Shown here piece after piece: positions 60,259 to 64,000 of a DNA stretch of 64,000 bases (positions within the stretch are counted from its first letter, which is position 1; each line of letters opens with the position of its first letter). The DNA comes from Tamlana flava (GTDB taxonomy: Bacteria > Bacteroidota > Bacteroidia > Flavobacteriales > Flavobacteriaceae): assembly GCF_041287255.1 (NCBI RefSeq), contig NZ_JBGGTX010000001.1:496001-560000 (forward strand). Reading direction: 5' to 3'. The notes under the pieces are model-generated. The model made no database searches and was not told where the DNA came from. It saw nothing but the letters and a program-made list of their open reading frames with translations. Made by a program: the position numbers and the translations under genes.

Positions 60259-60922
60259 AGATGCCTTGGATAATCCTGTTTGGAACTCTTTGACCGACAC
60301 GCATTTTAATGAATGCATTGATTACGGAAACGTTAAGTTTTACAAAACCGACTATGCACCTTTTGGGGCATTTATCAATAGTGAAGATACATCTGCTCCC
60401 ATTGAAAAACACTCCCAATTAATTAAAGACTTCTTTATCGTTGGCAATAAACCTAAAATTCCTGAACATTTTAAGCCTTTAATACGTTATGTTGGCCTCC
60501 AAATGATGCTTTACAATCAATTGGACATCCCTATAAAGGAAGAAATCATCACGCTAAATAAAGCTCATTACGATCAGCTCATTGATTTGGTAGAACTCGT
60601 ATATCCACATTTTTTCAAAGCAAAAACTAATACCTTAGGAACTTATTATGGCATTTTTAAAAAAGGTGAGCTAGTTGCCATCACCGGTGAACGTTTCCAA
60701 ACAAAAAATTTCATTGAACTAAGCGCTGTAGCAACGCACCCAGACCATACGGGCAAAGGATATGCAACTAAATTAATTGCCCACGCTGCAAATACAATTT
60801 TCGACAAAGGGAAAATACCGTTCCTGCATGTAGACCAAACTAATTTGGGCCCTATAGCTTTATACAAAAAACTGGGGTTTACGGTAAGAAGAGAAATGGA
60901 GTATTGGAAGATTAGCTGCTAA
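60245..60922 (+). CDS. GNAT-family N-acetyltransferase
   Basis: 225 residues. The acetyl-CoA loop in ATHPDHTGKGYATKLIAHA, preceded by beta4 ELSAV, and the late LHVDQTNLGPIALYKKLGF define GNAT. The N-terminal half is unusual (about 110 residues before the GNAT core). Substrate unknown. It overlaps miaA by 14 bases. Confidence 0.88.
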   Translation: MKVNEDALDNPVWNSLTDTHFNECIDYGNVKFYKTDYAPFGAFINSEDTSAPIEKHSQLIKDFFIVGNKPKIPEHFKPLIRYVGLQMMLYNQLDIPIKEEIITLNKAHYDQLIDLVELVYPHFFKAKTNTLGTYYGIFKKGELVAITGERFQTKNFIELSAVATHPDHTGKGYATKLIAHAANTIFDKGKIPFLHVDQTNLGPIALYKKLGFTVRREMEYWKISC

Positions 60923-60934
60923 AAAACAGTTGTG

Positions 60935-60956
60935 TTAACAAAAGGGTATTTGTTAA
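60935..60956. terminator. Hairpin between convergent genes
   Basis: TTAACAAA, loop AGGGTA, TTTGTTAA: a perfect 8-bp stem. It lies between the acetyltransferase and the minus-strand surface-protein gene. A T-run follows on the minus strand after a few bases (CACAACTGTTTTTTAG). Confidence 0.4.
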
Positions 60957-60966
60957 AATGAAGAGG

Positions 60967-62514
60967 TTATTGCATAACCACATTGCTGTATTTGGCATTA
61001 ACCACAATACTTTTCCCGCTGGCCATGCTACCAGATGAAAAATTAGAATCTTGATCTTTGGAGCTCTTTTTGGGGTGCGTAAAACGTGAACGCGTTCCTT
61101 TGTATTGCACATTACAATCTACTTTTGGAAGCTTTAAAACGGCATTGCTGTTTTGCAAAATCACATTTAAATTGGTGAAATCATCTCCAATATTTAAAAT
61201 AGCCATATCACCAATATTACTATCAATAATGGCACTTCCCGTAAGACTATCTATATCAACATCCGATGATACCGCGTTTAAAACCAAATGCTTTACATTC
61301 TCCAAATTGGCCTGCTTTACATAATTTAAACTAAGTTCCCCTAAATTCCAATTGGACACATAAACGGGCGAATAGGAGGCATTAATGGAAGTTAAACTTC
61401 CATTAATGCTTTGGGCTTTAAATTTTGCATATGATAAATCGGCTTTTATATTATCAACAGTAGAAGCCAATTCTATTTCACCATGTCTTACATTAACTTT
61501 TAATTTTGCCTTTTTGGGCATTTTAATTTTAATGGTCTTCTTAACATTAGACCCTGGCTTACCATGGATAATTTTTTCAATTATTTCCTCTCGTTCTTCA
61601 ATAAGTTTGGCTCGTTCCCTAACACGCTCTTTATGGGCTTCAACACGTTCTTTTTGAGCCAAGGCACGTTCCTTTTGCGCTTCCATTCTTTCAACCTGAA
61701 CTTCAATACGTGCTGCCTGACCTTTCATTTGCTCGGCAAAACGCTTGCCCCACTCTTCCATATTCTTGGCAAACTCCTCATTATCAAATTTTCCTTCAAA
61801 CTTTTTGGCCCAAACTTCCATCTGTTTTCCATATTTCTCTCCCCATTCTTTGCCAAATTTTTCACCCCAAGCCTTCATTTTTTCCTGAAATTCCTTGCCA
61901 TATTTAGATTCAAATTGTTTGGTATATTCTTCTAAATACTTCTCACCATCCTTTTTATAGGCCTCGTAGTCAAATTTAAAACTATAAACACCTTCTGGCA
62001 ATTCGGGCAACTCCGGTAACTCAGGCATTTCTGGAAGTTCAGGCATTCCAGAAACATTTGGCGCCATTGGTGGTTCTGGAACCTCAAAATGAAAATCGAA
62101 ATCCATATCAGGTGAATCTGCCAATTCATATTTTAGCTCCTTTAAAATAACCTCAACATCCTTATCGTCTCCATGGTGCGACGATTTAAGCACCCAAACA
62201 TTTGGACTTCCTCCTTTGGTTTTAATGGACACTTTATCCACCGTGGCATCAATATCAACATCCCAAGCTTTTAATACCTTTTGAAGCTCTTCCTGGCTTA
62301 ACTTTTCTCCCTCTATATAAGCTTCTATTTCTACAACGTCTTTGTTCCAGGTGTCAAAAACAATGTTACAATGGCTCGTATTTAAGTCGATGGTAACATC
62401 TTTATTCACTTTTATGGATTGTGACACTTTGGTCAACTTTTCCTGTGCCAAAATGCTTCCTGAAATGAAGAAACAAATGGCCAAAAATTTCAATTTTATA
62501 ATTGTACTGTTCAT
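60967..62514 (-). CDS. Exported DUF4097-like beta protein with coiled-coil insert
   Basis: 515 residues. Signal peptide 1-23 (LAICFFISGSILA). An N-terminal beta part is followed by a short proline-rich repeat PELPEMPELPELPELPE (about 155-175). A long charged coiled coil (about 185-335) contains GEKFGKEWGEKYGK and AQKERVEAHKERVRER. A C-terminal repetitive beta region has LKADLSYAKFKAQSINGSL and DSLTGSAIIDSNIGDMAIL, resembling DUF4097 adhesin-like folds. It follows an anti-sigma-like gene in an ECF sigma operon, so it may be the regulated cell-envelope product. Function unknown. Confidence 0.6.
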   Translation of the reverse strand: MNSTIIKLKFLAICFFISGSILAQEKLTKVSQSIKVNKDVTIDLNTSHCNIVFDTWNKDVVEIEAYIEGEKLSQEELQKVLKAWDVDIDATVDKVSIKTKGGSPNVWVLKSSHHGDDKDVEVILKELKYELADSPDMDFDFHFEVPEPPMAPNVSGMPELPEMPELPELPELPEGVYSFKFDYEAYKKDGEKYLEEYTKQFESKYGKEFQEKMKAWGEKFGKEWGEKYGKQMEVWAKKFEGKFDNEEFAKNMEEWGKRFAEQMKGQAARIEVQVERMEAQKERALAQKERVEAHKERVRERAKLIEEREEIIEKIIHGKPGSNVKKTIKIKMPKKAKLKVNVRHGEIELASTVDNIKADLSYAKFKAQSINGSLTSINASYSPVYVSNWNLGELSLNYVKQANLENVKHLVLNAVSSDVDIDSLTGSAIIDSNIGDMAILNIGDDFTNLNVILQNSNAVLKLPKVDCNVQYKGTRSRFTHPKKSSKDQDSNFSSGSMASGKSIVVNAKYSNVVMQ

Positions 62515-62525
62515 TTTTTGATTTT

Positions 62526-63104
62526 TTAGATTGATTGTGAAACTTCGTCAGAGTTAACATCAGAAGCATTAAATTGTTCCAGTTGTTCCCTAAGGCGATA
62601 CAACAGGTTTAAACGGAATTTTAAATTATCGATAAGGGCGTTCACGGTCAATTCTGAAGGGCCGGATTCTGTTAAATCCAAAGAGAGACGCTTGTATTCT
62701 TGGTCAAGCTCATTAAGCTGCTCTAAATACCCATCAAAAAGCTCTTTGGTTTCTTGTGTGTATTTCATTTTAGACAACTCTAAATTGATACTCGCCAAAT
62801 AATAATCCTCGACCTTTTTTAAACCCGGCGAAACATCACCCAAAGTTTTGGTCTCTATTATTTCAGTGTTTACAATTTCAGGCAAAGTCTCTATTTGAGT
62901 AGGTTGAAAATATTTAAAAACACCAAAACTTAAGCCTAAAAGAACAACAATACTGGCAGCAATTTGCAACCATCCAAATTTCGACTTTTTGGAAACTGGC
63001 AATGCTTCATCAAGCTTTTTTAAAAACCTAGCTTGATGGTTTTCTGGCATTTCCTCCCGTGTTATTTTGTCATCCTTAAACAACTCCCTAATATCTTGCG
63101 CCAT
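62526..63104 (-). CDS. Anti-sigma-factor-like membrane protein
   Basis: 192 residues. A charged N-terminus (1-40) is followed by one transmembrane segment about 45-66 (WLQIAASIVVLLGLSFGVF). The rest is a helical extracytoplasmic part with two long helices. It overlaps the ECF sigma gene by 17 bases, which supports a cognate anti-sigma role; a conserved zinc ZAS motif is not visible. It precedes the surface protein gene by 11 bases. Confidence 0.65.
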   Translation of the reverse strand: MAQDIRELFKDDKITREEMPENHQARFLKKLDEALPVSKKSKFGWLQIAASIVVLLGLSFGVFKYFQPTQIETLPEIVNTEIIETKTLGDVSPGLKKVEDYYLASINLELSKMKYTQETKELFDGYLEQLNELDQEYKRLSLDLTESGPSELTVNALIDNLKFRLNLLYRLREQLEQFNASDVNSDEVSQSI

Positions 63105-63639
63105 CTTTTTTTAGTGTTAAAAGTTCTTGTAATTTTACTTTTCCCCTTGATAATTGGGTACGTGAGGCCACTTCGGAAATTTTTAATATTTCAGAAATTT
63201 CTTGATGATCGTAGCCTTCAATTAAGTACAGCATCACAACAAAACGATATTTATCGGGCAACTCGGTAATTGCCACTTTTACATCGTTTAGGGTAATGGC
63301 ATCATCTACCAACCATTTGTCGTCTTTTGGTGTATCGACCACTTTAAGGTGCGCCTCCTTTAACTCAACGAGTTCATGTTTTTTAGCTTTTAAAAAATCG
63401 ATACACTTATTGACCACAATACGTTTTAGCCATGCCCCGAAAGTAACTTCTGCCTTATATTGGTGCAATTTGGTGAATGCCTTAATAAAGGCTTCTTGCA
63501 CCACATCTTCAGCGTCACCAGCATCTTTCAAAAACCGTTTGGCAACAATATACATACCATTGCAGTACTGGTTGTATAACTGCAGTTGTGCTTTTCGGTT
63601 GTTCTGTTTACATTGTTCTATAATGTCAACTTGAAACAT
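63088..63639 (-). CDS. ECF RNA polymerase sigma factor
   Basis: 183 residues. Region 2 includes YNQYCNGMYIVAKRFLKDAGDAEDVVQEAFIKAF. Region 4 includes ITELPDKYRFVVMLYLIEGYDHQEISEILKISEVASRTQLSRGKVKLQELL. It belongs to the RpoE-like group and is transcribed with the anti-sigma-like and surface protein genes. Confidence 0.92.
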   Translation of the reverse strand: MFQVDIIEQCKQNNRKAQLQLYNQYCNGMYIVAKRFLKDAGDAEDVVQEAFIKAFTKLHQYKAEVTFGAWLKRIVVNKCIDFLKAKKHELVELKEAHLKVVDTPKDDKWLVDDAITLNDVKVAITELPDKYRFVVMLYLIEGYDHQEISEILKISEVASRTQLSRGKVKLQELLTLKKDGARY

Positions 63640-63786
63640 ACGGGTTTTTACTTCTGGTTTATGTTAGTTCATCTTAAAGACGACAAAAAACTAGCGGTGT
63701 TGCAAAAAATTAAAATATTTTTTTTGGGTCTCATAACAAAGCTAAATAAATGTACGTTTGGATTTTAGAAGTTATATCAATTAAAT

Positions 63787-63794
63787 TATCTTTG
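63787..63794 (+). promoter_or_regulatory. -7 box of the DUF2911-like gene
   Basis: TATCTTTG, exact TAnnTTTG, 21 bases before the ATG at 63816. A TTTG at 63757-63760 is 26 bases upstream, longer than the usual spacing. Confidence 0.45.
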
Positions 63795-63815
63795 TGCCTT
63801 TCTAAATTGCTCTCT

Positions 63816-64000
63816 ATGAACACCTTTTTGAAACGTCTTTTAATTCTATTATCCATAGTAGCCTTAGGTTTATTTTTATATTCTGTTTTTGTTGAAAATA
63901 TTTTCAACAAGCGATTAAGCCCGAAAGACACAGTAAAATTTGAACTGAACGATTTAAAACTGAAGGTGTTTTACAACAGGCCCTATAAAAAAGGTAGGGA
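63816..64000 (+). CDS. DUF2911-like exported protein (5' part only)
   Basis: 61 codons are visible before the window ends. It begins MNTFLKRLLILLSIVALGLFL, a signal or membrane anchor. KDTVKFELNDLKLKVFYNRPYKKGR then matches the start of the DUF2911 domain, whose members are exported beta proteins of unknown function. Divergent from the ECF sigma operon. Confidence 0.7.
   Translation, partial: MNTFLKRLLILLSIVALGLFLYSVFVENIFNKRLSPKDTVKFELNDLKLKVFYNRPYKKGR

Noticed and set aside
1..64000. CRISPR arrays, tRNA or rRNA genes, prophage or insertion sequences
   Set aside because: No regularly spaced repeats, no tRNA cloverleaf or rRNA stretch and no transposase or phage-like ORF was found by reading.

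Overview
This window is a chromosomal stretch of an AT-rich member of the Flavobacteriaceae (Bacteroidota). Several things point there: lineage-typical families (DUF3857/transglutaminase-like, DUF1015, DUF2911, DUF3365 haem c, SnoaL-like lipoproteins, GH63-like glucosidase, fused MoaC/MogA), promoter -7 elements of the Bacteroidota form TAnnTTTG, few Shine-Dalgarno sequences, and a GTCATTGCGA-type palindromic repeat of a kind common in this phylum. I see no rRNA, tRNA, CRISPR array, transposase, phage gene or plasmid origin.

Positions 1-37,000 carry a dense nitrate and molybdenum island. (1) 1-2516, minus strand: a globin, a haem-c DUF3365 lipoprotein, a small four-histidine membrane protein and a soluble FAD/NAD reductase (cut by the window edge). 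Together they look like a split flavohaemoglobin or NADPH-oxidase-like electron chain. (2) 2795-3550: an Fnr-type regulator with a complete set of candidate Fe-S cysteines. (3) 3783-10881, plus strand: a ten-gene molybdenum cofactor operon, moeA, ModE-type HTH, TauE/SafE permease, mobA, moaD, moeB-rhodanese, moaE, an S23 four-helix protein, moaC-mogA fusion, moaA. (4) 11621-18139, minus: narK, a fused molybdopterin/FAD/BFD nitrate reductase and a rubredoxin-tailed protein. (5) 18311-24419, minus: nirB, nirD, DUF4202, a NarX-like kinase and a NarL-like regulator. (6) 24578-31212, minus: a 2Fe-2S subunit and a Tat-exported molybdenum hydroxylase, XdhC, a MocA-like nucleotidyltransferase and an FdhF/YdeP-type oxidoreductase. 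These form one picture: cofactor synthesis and maturation, nitrate uptake, reduction to ammonium, sensing and control.

The strongest non-coding signal is a perfect 16-bp palindrome, TAAGTATTAATACTTA, present four times. It lies upstream of the globin, fnr, narK and nirB genes, and half-sites lie before moeA. In three of the four copies the last TA of the palindrome is also the first TA of the TAnnTTTG -7 box, and the moeA half-site repeats the arrangement. A second motif, TACGTATTTAT, recurs at narK, nirB and the response-regulator promoter and is a candidate site for the NarL-like regulator.

Positions 31,286-64,000 are mostly housekeeping: YheT hydrolase, adenine deaminase, tilS, pabB, an epimerase, a DEAD-box helicase, a subtilase, a GH63-like glucosidase, a serine hydrolase, lpd, dodecin, smpB, pcm, PaaH-type dehydrogenase, YggS, a DnaQ/GIY-YIG nuclease without a normal start codon, a transglutaminase-like pseudoenzyme, a K+ channel, miaA, and a sigma/anti-sigma pair with a putative cell-surface effector. 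The 354-bp gap at 46322-46675 holds tandem terminators around a candidate structured RNA.
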